A stretch of DNA of 64,000 nucleotides. Origin: Echinarachnius parma (taxonomy: Eukaryota; Echinodermata; Echinoidea; Clypeasteroida; Echinarachniidae). The position numbers were made by a program, and so were the translations under genes. The notes beneath the pieces were generated by a model. That model saw only the letters and a program-made list of their open reading frames with translations, was not told where the DNA came from and did not search any database. This document shows, one piece after another, positions 1 to 11,519 of the stretch (its first letter is position 1; each line of letters starts with the position of its first letter). The DNA is taken from contig JBAMJV010002956.1 of assembly GCA_037951105.1 (NCBI GenBank), positions 1 to 64,000 on the forward strand. The letters run 5' to 3'.

Positions 1-403
1 GAAAGGAAATTCCCCCAATTCACTCTTCTCTAGTAGAAGATGTGCCAGAAGAAAAGGACCCAGGTAATCATAGTCGATTGGACGAGTCCGTCACAAAACA
101 AATAACTAATTAACCAACAACCAACCTTTCTTGACTAGTAGGTCCCCCCCCCCTCCCCCACTTAAAAAAAAAAAAGGGAAAGGAAATTCCCCCAATTCAC
201 TCTTCTCTAGTAGAAGATGTGCCAGAAGAAAAGGACCCAGGTAATCATAGTCGATTGGACGAGTCCGTCACAAAACAAATAAACTAATTAACCAACAACC
301 AACCTTTCTTGACTAGTACCCCCCCCCCCCCCCTTAAAAAAAAAAAGAACAAAAAAGGGGGAAAGGGAAATTCCCCTCCCATTCACTCTTCTCTAGAAGA
401 AAA
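1..403. repeat. Tandem repeat, 177-bp unit, 2.2 copies
   Basis: Copy 1 (1-177) is almost identical to copy 2 (178-about 355). A shorter, more diverged third copy begins at 361 and fades out near 403. Each unit opens with an AAGGAAATTCCCC motif and closes with a C-run followed by an A-run. The copies differ mainly in the lengths of those homopolymers. The array probably continues to the left of the window. No coding potential is seen. Confidence 0.85.
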
Positions 404-1526
404 CGTGCATCTGTTCACTTCAGCCAGTCAGCAAGCATGTGCAGGAGATAAGATCTTTGTGCAGTCATTATGTTGAGAGCTTGATGAATGAGTGGATTTA
501 AACAAAGACTTTGTTGAGTTTTAGGACTCGGATCTGTCACGATTTGTAAGACTTGGTCTGAGTTGGAAGAGCAGGTGGCCTTGATTTGTAAGAGATAAAT
601 AATGAACGTTTGAAATGTGGTGAAGTTAGTTTTGTTTTATTTCAATATAAATGTTTGAATAGTTTGAATATTGTCCTACATAATGTGTCAGAAATGTAAT
701 ATTTTGTTTATATAAGATGATGACGTCATAATTAAGGGAAATTGAGCGTTCCTATTGGTTGATTACCGATGCTTAATCCGGTATAGTCAATGGTAAAGTT
801 ATAATACATATGTATTATAACTTTTCAGTATGTACAAACTGACCATAGAGAGCTAAACGAGCTGCGCAGGGGATGGCCTTGGAGTGCGTAATGTGCTCTT
901 GTACGCTTGTCTTGAATGGGGAAAATGCGCAGAACGCGCACTTATTTCTAATATGCGCTGGCACTTGTACAAAGTACGCAGGGCTGACGGTGGATGTGCA
1001 AAGGCAGGAGGCACTTGGATAGTACAATCAAAGTGTCTTTAATCCTTTACTCTGTGCAACTATCTTCTCCAAAGGCAAAACAGTATGCAACCATTTGTTC
1101 ACTGGTACAATTCAAAGCATGTTCTGTTACTTGTATTTACCAATGAAAATTCAAATCATGAAACTGCTTGTTTACTCCAAATATGAGATTGTTTATTTAC
1201 ACCCAGTACCTGTCTGGACAGGACCTATAAAAAGTACCCTGAATTGCACTTGTACTTGTTTTCAGATTTGTTGTAAAATTTGACCCTTCATGATCTTGGG
1301 ACTGCTTCCAAAACCATCCAGTCCTTGCCATTCTCAGGTCACATCCCTAGTCTTAATTGTAAGACTTTTTTTAAAACGTGGTCGGAATGATTGGCTACTT
1401 CTATACACGGACCACACACGAACGGATGATTTAAAAATAATTGGTAATAACTTAAAGTACTACTACTGTAGTACTAAGTAATATAGTCTAAACTGCATTC
1501 AATATTTGCATTACTTCTTCAACAGG
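404..1526. other. Unassigned AT-rich sequence
   Basis: No exon, RNA gene or repeat is recognised here. The short open frames have no coding character. The one distinct structure is the perfect palindrome at 795-824, listed separately. Confidence 0.6.
795..824. repeat. Perfect 30-bp palindrome
   Basis: The two 15-base halves (795-809 and 810-824) are exact reverse complements centred on CATATG. The sequence is AT-rich. It could extrude as a cruciform or be a chance or transposon-derived palindrome; no function can be assigned. Confidence 0.8.
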
Positions 1527-2411
1527 CTTGACAACAGCGCAGTAACCTCATTGTTACATAACAATGTTATCTTTTTGTTTTTATTGTTTACTACATGTAA
1601 CACAAATTCCTGTCTGAATGGAGAAGACTAGCGTGTCCATTATTCGGCATGTGCGTTTGAACTTGGTTTGAACCAATTAGCTACTGTATGCAGTCCGCTA
1701 GTTTGTCAGTTAGCTAGCTAGACATTGACAACCCTCATTATTACATAACAATACACTTTGTTATTATTGTTATCTACTATAATTATAACACTAATTGCTG
1801 TCTGAATGGAGAAGACTAGCGTGTCCATAATACGGCCTATAGATGCGTTTGAACTCTGTTTGAAGTAATTAGCTAGCTAAACAGTGACAACTCTCATTAC
1901 ATAACAATACATTTTGTTGTTATTGTTATCTACTAAATGATGACACACGCGGTACCCCAGGGTACCGCGTTGTGTAGCGCCATCTTGCGTCCAACCGTAC
2001 CGCAGCTATTGCGTTGTGCATGCAGTGCAGTGCGCGATTGTATGCACGCTATATACCCTCAGTACAGCCCTAAAAATAAAATAAATAATTAAACAAAATG
2101 GCGGATTTTCGTCTGGTACCCCGGGGGTACCGTTTATGTCATCATATAACACCAATTGATGTCTGAACGGAGAAGACTAGTATGTCCACAATTCGGCCTA
2201 TATGCGTTTGAACTAGGTTTGAACCAATTAGCTACTGTATGCAGTCTGCTAGTTTGTCAGGTAGCTAGCTAGACATTGACAACCCTCATTATTACATAAC
2301 AATACAATTTGTTATTGTTGTTATCTACTAGTATCACCCATTGATGTCTGAACGTAGAAGACTAGTATGTCTATAATTCGGCCTATATGCGTTTGAACTT
2401 GGTTTGAACCG
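1527..2411. repeat. Tandem repeat, about 185-188 bp unit
   Basis: Units start with a GTCTGAAYGGAGAAGACTAG-type motif at 1,612, 1,800, 2,161 and 2,346, and the tail of an earlier unit lies at 1,527-1,611. Shared internal blocks include a TATGCGTTTGAACT stretch, AGTTAGCTAGCTAGACA and ATTACATAACAATAC. The second unit lacks a piece near the TATGCAGT block and is interrupted by a 207-bp MITE (1,938-2,144), so the array is older than that insertion. Confidence 0.85.
1938..2144. mobile_element. MITE with TGATGACA/TGTCATCA termini, copy 1
   Basis: A 207-bp element ends in TGATGACA on the left and TGTCATCA on the right. Just inside both ends are GGTACC-rich palindromic motifs. The interior has an AAAATGGCGGATTTTC stretch. 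A relative in opposite orientation lies at 40,297-40,515. It has no coding capacity and interrupts a tandem repeat unit, so it is a non-autonomous DNA transposon. The superfamily is not determined because the target duplication is unclear. Confidence 0.75.
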
Positions 2412-2479
2412 AGCCAGGAGGGAAGATGGAAGAGAAGAGAGATGGACTGGAGCAGAGGGATGCGGAAAGGTTAGCTAGT

Positions 2480-2600
2480 GACGTGGGAGGAGAGATGGTT
2501 GCCAAGGGTGGAGAGTGAGAGGAAGAGATGGAGATGGGGAGGAAGAAAATGGAAGTGAGAAAGAGAGAGAGAGAATGTGGGGGGGGGGGGGGGGGGAGTG
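2480..2600. repeat. Purine-rich tract with poly(G) run
   Basis: A GA-rich stretch is followed by about 17 consecutive G at 2,579-2,597. It is simple sequence, not coding. Confidence 0.7.
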
Positions 2601-2662
2601 GAGAGAGTTAGCCACTTACATGTACAGAAATTAGAACAGCCATAGGCATCTACCGAGAGTTT

Positions 2663-4027
2663 AACCAACGCTCGAAATTAGCACAGGCCCGATGGCCCGG
2701 GGCCACCAAAAATTGCTGTCGGGCCAGTACAAAACTCATATTTCCAATGTTTGCTGGCCCGATCGGGCCACCAAATGTTGAAACAATTGTGCACAATATT
2801 ATGGTTCTTATTGCAAATTTGATACCTCACAGAAAATACTTGATTTTTGGTTTAAAAAGAGAGGAAAGAGAGGTCAATAATGAACAGTTTTGTGCAATTT
2901 TTTTTTCTTCTGCTGACACTTTTAGAAAAGGCGCAAATTATTATAATTAGCATTATTTCTGCCCCGCCTCCATGTACAATTTGTACAGCATGTTCCACTT
3001 GGGATAGGTAGAAGGATATCAAATTAATTCTGTTATCAGTTCAGTTTGTATATAAAACTTGAATAAATAATAGGAAATATCAAGAATAATATTTGCTATA
3101 CTTGCGGAAATAAGTTTAGAGAAATGTTGTCCGATTTGTAAAATTTTGTGAATGGAGCTTTCCAATTCCAATCATGGAATGCAGTGAGTGTGCATGCATA
3201 TTTACGTGAGCATATAATGTTTACGATCAATTCATCAATGTTTGGCACCAAAATTTCAACAAAAAAACCCCACAATTTGAAAATATGTAATTTATGTGAG
3301 GTTTATAAACAATAAATAATCCATGGAAAAGTGAGGTTAAAAGTCTGAAATGTGAGGGGATATTTTAATAATCGATCAAATTTGGTTGCATGTAAAATTC
3401 AACATTAGCCTATGTTGTGTCTGCATCGTCTACGTCTTGTGTTGCCGCCAATGTTGTGACTGTGTCCGTAAGTTCACGAAGAATTTATAAATGTTTGACT
3501 AACAGTTTTACAAATATAGCACCACAATTTGAAAAATGTGTCATTCATGACAGGTTTAAAAACAATATTCTACGGAATTGTGAGATTAAAAGTCTGATAT
3601 AAGTACAAATTTCCATTATCAATCAAATTTGTTATGCATGTAAAACTCAACAAATCATGTTTGCCGTATTCGAAATCGGATACAGTACATGACTATGATC
3701 GGTGACTTGTCAATGCTTGCAGCCGATGAATCGGCTTTTTGACTAACAATTAGCTTAAAACACCACAATTTAAAAACATGTTATTTGTCTGAGATTTTCA
3801 CATGACATTTACACAGAATGTTGAGGTCAAATTTGTATAATAACAGTGAATTTTCCACTTTTCCACAGTTTTGAATGTGCTATGAATTTTCTTGTTTTTT
3901 TCTTTTGTTTTTCTTTATTTTCTTCGGGCCAGTAGATTTTGGTTTCGGGCCACCAAAATTGGAAAAATACTAATTTTACTGGCCCGACCGGGCCACCAGC
4001 AAAAAAAGTTAATTTCGAGCGTTGGTT
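2663..4027. mobile_element. 1.37-kb element bounded by 18-bp inverted repeats
   Basis: The left end AACCAACGCTCGAAATTA (2,663-2,680) is the exact reverse complement of 4,010-4,027. GGCCCG/CGGGCC-rich motifs follow inside each end. The interior contains three imperfect direct repeats (about 3,266-3,410, 3,520-3,660 and 3,757-3,835) that share a CACAATTTGAAAA stretch. There is no transposase frame. The end motifs recur elsewhere in the window (52,975-53,220; weaker at 45,300, 50,655 and 56,740). It is probably a non-autonomous transposon or foldback element. A partial TTAACCC-type MITE abuts the right end. Confidence 0.6.
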
Positions 4028-4226
4028 TAACCCATTGCCTACTGGAACATGGTGAGTCAGTCCTTCATTAACTGAAAACCTGAATCTGGTGGGCCCGAAA
4101 GAAAGTAGAACTTTCAAAATTCTCTTATATACTTGGTTGCCCATTCGATTCAGGCCAGTTCAATGTAGTTTTATTGACATTTGGTGGCTCAAAGCTTGAT
4201 GTTAGAATAGAACATTAAAGAGGAAG

Positions 4227-4452
4227 AGAAATAGTGAGGTGATGATGATGATGGTGATGGTGATGGTGGTGGTGATGGTGATGGTGATGGTGATGGTGAT
4301 GGTGGTGGTGGTGGTGGTGGTGGTGGTGGTGATGGTGATGGTGGTGGTGGTGGTGGTGGTGATGGTGATGGTGATGGTGGTGATGATGATGATGATGATG
4401 ATGATGGTGATGGCGATGGCGATGGCTATGGCTATGGCGATGGTGATGATGA
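4227..4452. repeat. GAT/GGT trinucleotide repeat
   Basis: The tract is almost entirely (GATGGT)n and (GGT)n, passing into (GAT)n and (GATGGC)n. The open frames across it, such as a Met/Val-only product, are artefacts of the repeat. Confidence 0.95.
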
Positions 4453-5950
4453 TAATATCATTATTGAAGATGGTATTGGTTATTTAACAAGACCATCATT
4501 AACTTTCAGTAATGACCAATTAGGAAGAGTATTTCCTGTAGGATGTAGTTATGTACAAAAGTAGTAATGTGTAGCTTTTAGTTAATTCTGTAAATTAGGT
4601 TCTTAAAAAGATTATTTAAATGGAATATCAAAACACATTTAGGATCTATTTCCGTATTCATTTTCAAGTTTGCCACTGATTTTTTAACTGGTTTTGTCAA
4701 GAAAGCCTATATTTAGGAACTTGTTTATGCCCAAGGCAAGTTTAAATAGGATGTATTGTCATCAACTACCTTGCTGTATGTATGACACAAGCGTCATCGG
4801 CACCGGCTGAATTTTCCTGAAATAAAAGCGCGTCATCAGCACCGGCTGAATTTTCCTGAAATAAAAGCAAGTGCAAATAAGAGGTACATGTTTCATTGGG
4901 GAATCGTGTTGCCTTGAATAGTTTCCATAGCAACACACGACACCATACAAAGCCCTAAGAGGAAATTGAGAACATTTAAATTGCACATTTTGAAGTGCAA
5001 TTTCTTTAGTGGTTTTGGGGGTCTTCTTTGCTTGTTTAATCTAAAATTGGTTCTTTACGTTATTCTAAAAAGAGAGTATACAAATTCGCACTATCACCCA
5101 TAATAAAACCAAACTATTATTTTTTTTATTTATGGGGGCTACTTTTTCAAACTGATGGATATCACAAAATATTTAACATAATACCCAATGGTAATTGTAG
5201 GGGCTATTTTGAAATTTAGGGGCAAAATCGCCCTCAGCCCCCGTATATTTCCTACCCTGGACTGCACATTGACCATAGTTACACACCACATCCATTACAG
5301 GACAAATTCTGGTGTGTAGTTAAATCTAAACTATTATCAATATGTAATTTCAACTTATCAAACAGGTATTATTTGAATATCAGAATTAAATACAAAAACT
5401 CATAACAAAATAAAAAGTATGTAATTCAACTTATCAAACGGACGGGCATCATTTGATGTCAGGATTCTATACAGACATGCATAACTTATGGCAGTGATGA
5501 AGACAAAAATTGAAAACAAAATGTAGATTTGTTTGTGATGTGCAATCAGTTGACTGTGAGTCTGTGATACAACATTTGCTCTGTGAGTTTATTGCCACAA
5601 TATAGTTTTACATTAATGCCAAGTTTTAGGATTTTGGTTAGGGTTAGCCGTTAGGGTTGGTGTCAGGGTTTTGCTTTATTAGGACTATAAATCGTGTGTT
5701 GGGTTTTTAAATGAAAATCAATTTGTGGATAGGGCGAATGTCATGGAACCTATTTGACAACTGATACTACTGTTGTGAGCATCTTCCTGGCATAACAAAT
5801 GTGAAGAATTCATGGAATGTCTTGTGACATTGATGTCAATGTCAGTGCCAAAGTCAGCATTCCAGAAGCAGGCATCTGTCAACATATAAACATACACAAG
5901 CTCACATTCTTAAGCTACATGTACATCTGATGAACAAGCAGCGATAGTCT
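4453..5950. other. Unassigned sequence with two small duplications
   Basis: No exon is recognised. A 39-bp unit ending in TTTTCCTGAAATAAAAGC is duplicated in tandem at about 4,792-4,868. A weaker roughly 85-bp duplication with the motif CAACTTATCAAAC lies at 5,365-5,450. Telomere-like TTAGGGTTAG text at about 5,637-5,665 is too short to count as a telomeric tract. Confidence 0.55.
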
Positions 5951-6177
5951 TAAGCCCGGCGCAGACAGAGTCGACTCGACCCGATCCGACTGGTTTCAAT
6001 CAGGCTAGAGTTGGGCCCGGTCGGTCGGAGCAGATTTATCGTGTTGAATCGGCCCCAACTGGCATCCGACGGTCTCTCGACTGGCAAAATTTGTGTCGCG
6101 AGGCACTGAATATTGAGCCGATCGGAATGACAACCAGTCAAATCGGGTCGAGTCGGCTCTGTCTGCAGAGGGCTTTA
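5951..6177. mobile_element. MITE with about 44-bp terminal inverted repeats
   Basis: The left arm (5,951-5,994) starts TAAGCCCGGCGCAGACAGAG. The right arm ends in its near-exact reverse complement (6,134-6,177). The 227-bp element is CG-rich against its AT-rich surroundings and has no coding capacity. No second copy was noticed in the window. The target site duplication is not clear. Confidence 0.75.
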
Positions 6178-6454
6178 TGCGCTTGAAATTCAGTTAACTA
6201 TTTCCCCCTGTATAATGGTACGCCCTGGCAAATTAACCTGGCCGGGTCATACCAAAATGGTACCTTCTGCCTTCTAGCCAGGCATTTATAGAATGGTTAA
6301 AGGGAAAGATGAACACACGGAGATAGCAGAGGACTAGTCCCCTTTTGTAGCTTTCCTTATGTAAAGTAGACATGTAACTTTGAGCTAAAGAATCAGAGAT
6401 AGATGCCTCCTTATGTGCCAAATTGTCACTTTTAACTTTAACTTTTTAAAGTGA

Positions 6455-6631
6455 AACCAGTAAAGTGTCTAACTCCACGAAAATTACCTGGAGCTTCCAC
6501 ATTTCTCTTCTACCGTGTTGTTTGGCTTATGGTAAGAGAAGAATAAAATAGGGTTAGATTTGTTTTAATGCCCATTTAGTATGACGATATCTATCATTGA
6601 TAATCATTCAGCTCAAGAGCGTTAATGAACG
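6455..6631. repeat. Dispersed repeat, copy 1 (pair with 43,014)
   Basis: About 177 bp match 43,014-43,189 closely. Shared text includes AAAATTAC, TCTCTTCTACCGTGTTGTTT and TTATGGTAAGAGAAGAATAA, and both end near AGCGTTAAT. Neither copy has visible terminal inverted repeats. Each may be a fragment of a larger interspersed repeat. Confidence 0.8.
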
Positions 6632-8484
6632 GTCATAAACCTCATACACGTTAAACAGTAATTTGTTGTAAAAGCTGACGCAAATTAAGTCACCCAAAAC
6701 AAGTAAAACACATTAAAAATAGTCCTTAATAATTGGGTACCCAGTCGGGCAAGTAATATTCGGCATTAACCAAAATTAAGGTGTCCCGGGCCATTGATGA
6801 GCGCTATTTACAAGCCCTTATTTATTACCTGATGCACATTCGAAGTTACATTTGCCTTCTATGAATTATTTTTCAGCATTTTTTGTTTCTATAAAATATA
6901 AAAGCCATTGTCAGCACTACATTGCTATTTCCCCAGAAAGATAAATAACACTTTTCCAAGTCCAAATATAGTATCTCGTCATCAAAAGTATCTAGCTGCT
7001 TTTGCCAGAGCCAAGAAAAGTTTTTAAAGCAGATGCTATAAATGTCTTTTTTTCCTTCTAATTTTAGCTTCATTTTTTTCTTTCTATTTTCCCTTCACGA
7101 GGTGCGTAGAGCGAATCGTCCGAGATCTAAGTGATAAGAGAGAATTGAGGCGATTTGTAAAATCGCACTTTGCTTACGCGGAAGAGATATCAATTTGTCC
7201 ATCAGTAAACGTAGTACGCCTGAAGAATCTTCTATGTATATATCTAGTAAATAGAGTAGCAGTCGAGAAAACCTATTTTTAGATATTTAACATCTATTAA
7301 AAAAGTATTATGACGTCCTTACACAAATGACACAATGATTGAGATGTTGGGGGTATCGTTAAAGGTGGATTCCTTACATGATTCAAACTACAATTTCAAA
7401 ATCAATTTGAGAGGCCTTTCCATACAAAATGCTTAAATATATCACCCCCCCCCCCCCCCCAAAAAAAAAATAATTGTTAAAATTTGTATTCTTTATCAAG
7501 GTGGTTTTTATATGTATCATCATTTTTGTAATACTTTGTAATAGTGAATGTAGGTCACACTGACTTAGAACTGTGAATGTTGTAACCTTCATTTTCTATG
7601 GCTGCTTGTAGGTTTTGGTAAACAAAGGATTATGGTACATTTTTAAAACAGTGATTTCAAAATCAACATTTTCCAGATAAGACTTTAATACAGTATTGTT
7701 ACTGTACCATTTTCGTTAAGTACATACAAAAAAGATAATTCTTTATTGCCGGTCGTTTATATCAACATCTCCTTTTTTGTTGAAAACTCACACTGACTTC
7801 TGTAAATGTTTTGATCTTTATTTTCTAGGGCTGCCTGTAGTTTTTGGTAAACAAGGATTACCGTACAGTGCTGAGTTGCATCTGGGACAATAATGAGGGC
7901 AAATTTAATCCCTCGCTATATCTAAATTTAGGAATTGACTTTTTTGTGCTGTCTGGTTCCTTATGGGGAACCATTGTTCTTCTCACTCTTGTGATTTGAA
8001 CCCATTGCCTGTGGGAAAATGGTGGGGCCTGTATTAAAGGGTACCACCACCCAAAAATAATATTCTTATTAAAGAAAGGTAACATCTTTAGTATTCCATT
8101 CCATCAAAAAGTTCACAAAAATATGTTTCCAGAAAGAAAAAAAAATAATTGGAAACGCATCACCATTCTAAATCATGCGTTCATGCGGTCTGAATTGCGA
8201 AGACTGCGATGTGTGTGGTGAATTGTGATGTGTGCAGAGCAAATGAATCGCCCGGGAATCTTTGTCTACAGACGTACGCGTGAATAGCATTGGCGCACTC
8301 GTAAATGGTTGGCCCGTATGGAACCAGGAAATAGCAGTGGTTCCGTAAGTGGTGGAAATTAATTGCTTTGTTTATGAATTACACAACCCTTTGCAAAATG
8401 TTGAGTATCTATTTGATATCACAAAACGGTACCAAAACATATAATAATGTGTTGTTCTTTGCCTGGTGGTCCCCTTTAACTCCA
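6632..8484. other. Unassigned sequence, poly(C) run and imperfect duplication
   Basis: No exon is recognised. A C-run followed by an A-run lies at 7,443-7,470. About 90 bp around GGTTTTGGTAAACAAAGGAT (7,545-7,640) recur in diverged form at 7,785-7,868. A weak TTAACCC-family fragment may lie at about 7,998-8,036. Confidence 0.5.
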
Positions 8485-8564
8485 TTAACCCCTTGACTAC
8501 GGGAACCTGGTGGGGTGTGTACAAAGTCTATTGGGATTTCAGAAACTCAAAGGGAACAGGTTAA
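8485..8564. mobile_element. Short TTAACCC...GGTTAA MITE copy
   Basis: This 80-bp palindromic element runs from TTAACC to GGTTAA. Its core is GGGAACCTGGTGGGG, TGTACAAAGTCTAT and GGGATTTCAGAA. Relatives lie at 17,762, 22,141, 25,225, 25,798, 43,683 and 44,104. Size, inverted ends and dispersal suggest a very short MITE family. Confidence 0.7.
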
Positions 8565-8989
8565 ATACAAATTTATATGCTTTTTAGATGGACCAAAGTT
8601 TGTCGTAATGCACTCCATGAAATGCTTCTGAAAGATTTTAAAGATGAAATTTAGATTTTAAAAAAGCGACGATTGGTATTTAAACAGGACTAACTTGATA
8701 CGCAATGTACAACTGGTCACCAAAGACGTTAAATTTTCTTTTGTCGTAACCAATCTTTCATACCTATTGCAGGCTGCTCAAAGACTCCTTTAAAAACATA
8801 CCAAATGGGTACCTTGGTCAGGTGTTCATTAGCCTGATGCACCCACAAGGTTGCTTGTGGATAGTATGCTCCTCGGGGAGTTGAGAAAGTGCACAAGATA
8901 ATTGCGCAGGATTGAAATGTGCCCAGATGACCAGGGGTTATAATGAGTATTGTGCACCATGAGTGTGTGCTGACATGTCTGCAAGCATT

Positions 8990-10424
8990 TCTATTATATT
9001 AATACGGTAAGCTTCAACCCCTCGAATCGTGTCCCACTCGAGATATCCTCATCCAGAGGATTCGGCGACTCCCCGACCGTCGCGATCGAAGGATATACGT
9101 TTTGCGGAGGACAATAAGGCATACCCGAGTCGCTACCGCCCCATGGTCGTCCTCCAGATCGAAGAAAAGGGAAAGTCAGCAATGTCAATTGCCCGTTTAA
9201 AACGCCGAGAATTGACTAACGATTTATCGCCGTAAAAGTATTTGTAAGAATATAAATTGGAGTAGATAAAACGAATAATATATTGAGAAACCGTTTTAGA
9301 TATAACAGGTTGCGAAACTACCCAGGATTTAATAAATATCAATATTTATATTACGTGGATGGTATGGTAATGATCGCTATTGACGATTGGCATCGTGTTT
9401 GTAAGTGCATCGACGACAAAATGCGACGACTTCAATTTAGCTGCGGTTATACAACGCGCAATGGCTATACAGCCGTGTATACAGGTCGCGCAGTCATCGA
9501 ATTACCCCACCGAACCGTAGTTTATTTGCATAGCTCACTGACCTGCTGACCATCGTCTCTGGTCACTATCTCATTCGCCCTACCGTACACGATACTATAA
9601 TTGCGCCAGCTTGTGGTAAGATGTATTAAGTCAGATGTAAGTCAGCCACGAAGCTACCATGCAGTACCAGAGGAGACGCCGAGGGGGGGGGGGGGGGGGG
9701 GGGGGGTTGTGGTGGGGGTAGAATGGACGGGGGAGGTATCTGCTCAAATATTATGCAATGCATGTATAGTCGGCTAATATTCCCTTCAAAGGAATATATC
9801 ATCGGGTTTCACAAGAATATGAAAAAATGTATACGCGGGAGAACTTAGTTTGGATATGAATTGTTTAGGGGACACGACGGGTTATGTGTCATGCAGGCAA
9901 TTGGAGACACGGGGGGGGGGGCAGAGGCGAAGCTAGCATGAATACGAACACGGGGGTGGGGGTAGAAAGGATGGGGGAAGTATCTGCTCATGTAGTATAC
10001 TATGCAAATGCAACTTAGTTTATGATATGAAACGTGTAGGGGACACGACGGGTTATGTGTCATACAGGCAATTGGAGCCGCGGCGGGGGGGGGGGGGGGG
10101 CGAAGCTACTTTATTAGCAAGAACACGAACATATATTATTGTATCTATTTTAATACAAGCGGAACAAATTATGGATCATATGAAATATGGGGGATAACTG
10201 AATAACTTTGCGTGGATACTAAACCATCATGATTTTGTTATAGTATACATTGCCGGATGTATCGTTGGACGGGGCCCCGACGGGTTGTGGGGTCATCGCC
10301 CGAATCTATTTTGTCTTACTATTTAAATGATGACTGTGGGATATTTAGTAAAGTTTTTAAGTGTCGTTATGTCATCATCGTCTTTCTCTTACAAAAACCC
10401 GCGGATTTCCGCGGGTACAGCTAG
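8990..10424 (+). mobile_element. Putative non-autonomous Helitron
   Basis: The right end has a perfect 8-bp-stem hairpin (10,398-10,415, CCCGCGGA TT TCCGCGGG), then TACAG and CTAG, followed by T. This is the known Helitron 3' signature: a hairpin about ten bases before CTRR, inserted next to T. A TCTATTATATTAATACGG stretch at 8,990 resembles a Helitron 5' TC end. The interior is CG-richer than its flanks, carries a minisatellite (9,844-10,090) and poly(G), and encodes no Rep/helicase. The 3' end is better supported than the 5' end. Open frames at 9,029-9,235 and 9,283-9,549 have no recognised product. Confidence 0.5.
9844..10090. repeat. Minisatellite inside the Helitron-like element
   Basis: A block containing GGGGACACGACGGGTTATGT is present at about 9,844-9,910 and again at 10,012-10,090, a period of about 168 bp. 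A G-rich piece with GGAAGTATCTGCTCA lies between them, and an older relative lies at 9,660-9,760. Long G-runs at 9,684-9,706, 9,911-9,920 and 10,084-10,100 punctuate the units. Confidence 0.75.
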
Positions 10425-10478
10425 TATTAAATTATTATGTTTAGTTTGGCTTCTGCTAGATATAGTCAAGATACCAGT

Positions 10479-10666
10479 ACTGACAAACCTGTCTTAGCGG
10501 CCACCTTCCTCTAGCACCCAACCTGCCTTCAATGGCTACCAAAAGGGATCCCCTGTTGTGCATAAACAAACAAACATGGTATTATGGAACCTGTCTATAG
10601 AGGTCACCTGTCTACAATATATTCTTGTTTCCCTTTATAGGTGTTCACTATACACAGGTTTGACTC
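10479..10666. mobile_element. MITE of the CAAACCTGT family
   Basis: The element runs from CTGACAAACCTGTCTTAGCG to a closing CACAGGTTTGACT. It includes the family's recurring GAACCTGTCTATAGAGGTCA stretch. About 188 bp with inverted ends. Other copies: 38,444, 41,724, 48,957, 52,521, 63,471 and 63,760. No coding capacity. Confidence 0.75.
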
Positions 10667-11109
10667 CGTGTATATCACTGTCGTGTGAAAAGGGTAGAGA
10701 TATACGTGACCTATTTCCCATCCTGCCTTTTTTTAAAACCATCTGCGCTCAGTCCCTCTGTACGTGATGATGCTGATCTACCACCCGCCGGTGGAATGGA
10801 AGCTTCCGAGAGGAGGCAGGGGAGAAATGGCTGGCTGGCATTGGCTGAGGGACAAAGGGGGGGTCGGCTCATTATGTATGCATGGGTGCTCCAACCAATA
10901 CTCCCCTGGGTAATGTGCACATGTGCATCTTCAGAAACCCCCTTCTTCTTTCAGCAGGCTAAAAATAGCGCTGAGCTGATTGCGAGGGAGCAGCCTAGCC
11001 AAGCTCAGGCTGTGTGTGGTGTGCTGTATTGTACAGACTACTAGTAGTAGCTAGCCAATACTGGACTGTGTGTGTAGGTTTTGTATCACATTTATTATGC
11101 CTGGGTGGT
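10667..11109. other. Unassigned, moderately GC-rich stretch
   Basis: This piece has higher GC than its surroundings and contains two overlapping open frames on opposite strands (10,685-11,044 + and 10,711-10,920 -). No domain is recognised and no convincing splice sites frame them. I do not call a gene. Confidence 0.4.
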
Positions 11110-11360
11110 TTGAGATGCAAGGGGGTACTTTACATGAAATATGCAGAATTTCCCCTCCCCCAGTCTCCCCCTCGCGCAATCTCTGTGTGAGTGTGTATTA
11201 AATTGTGTGTGCGATGAAAGGGGGTACTTTACATGAAATATGCAGAATTCCCCCCCCCCCCCTCCTCCAATGTCTGTGTGAGTGTGTGTTATTGTATCTG
11301 TGATGAAAGGGGGAATTTTTTTACATGAAATATGCAGAATTTCCCCCCCCCCCCTCATCT
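11110..11360. repeat. Tandem repeat, about 90-100 bp unit, 3 copies
   Basis: Each unit contains TTACATGAAATATGCAGAAT followed by a C-run and a TGTGTGAGTGTG stretch. Copies start near 11,114, 11,213 and 11,300. It is noncoding. Confidence 0.85.
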
Positions 11361-11519
11361 TCAAGTCATTAGGGTGAACTCCGCAGTGTGTTTTTATCAT
11401 TAGTATCTGTCAAAGGTAGTACTGTGTGGATTGTGTGTACCTCTGTGACTACATGTCTATGAGCGTGTATGTTTCCGGGGGTTGTGAAAGTGATTTTTGG
11501 ACCTGTGATATGTAATCTT

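Noticed and set aside
4239..4487. Open frame of Met/Val repeats
   Set aside because: It is the translation of a GAT/GGT microsatellite and has no coding character.
9283..9549. 88-codon open frame with balanced composition
   Set aside because: It has no recognised domain, begins at a non-ATG codon, and lies inside the Helitron-like element. Possibly captured sequence, but not supportable as a gene.
10685..11044. 119-codon open frame in a GC-richer stretch
   Set aside because: No domain recognised, an equally open frame lies on the opposite strand, and no splice or promoter context was seen.
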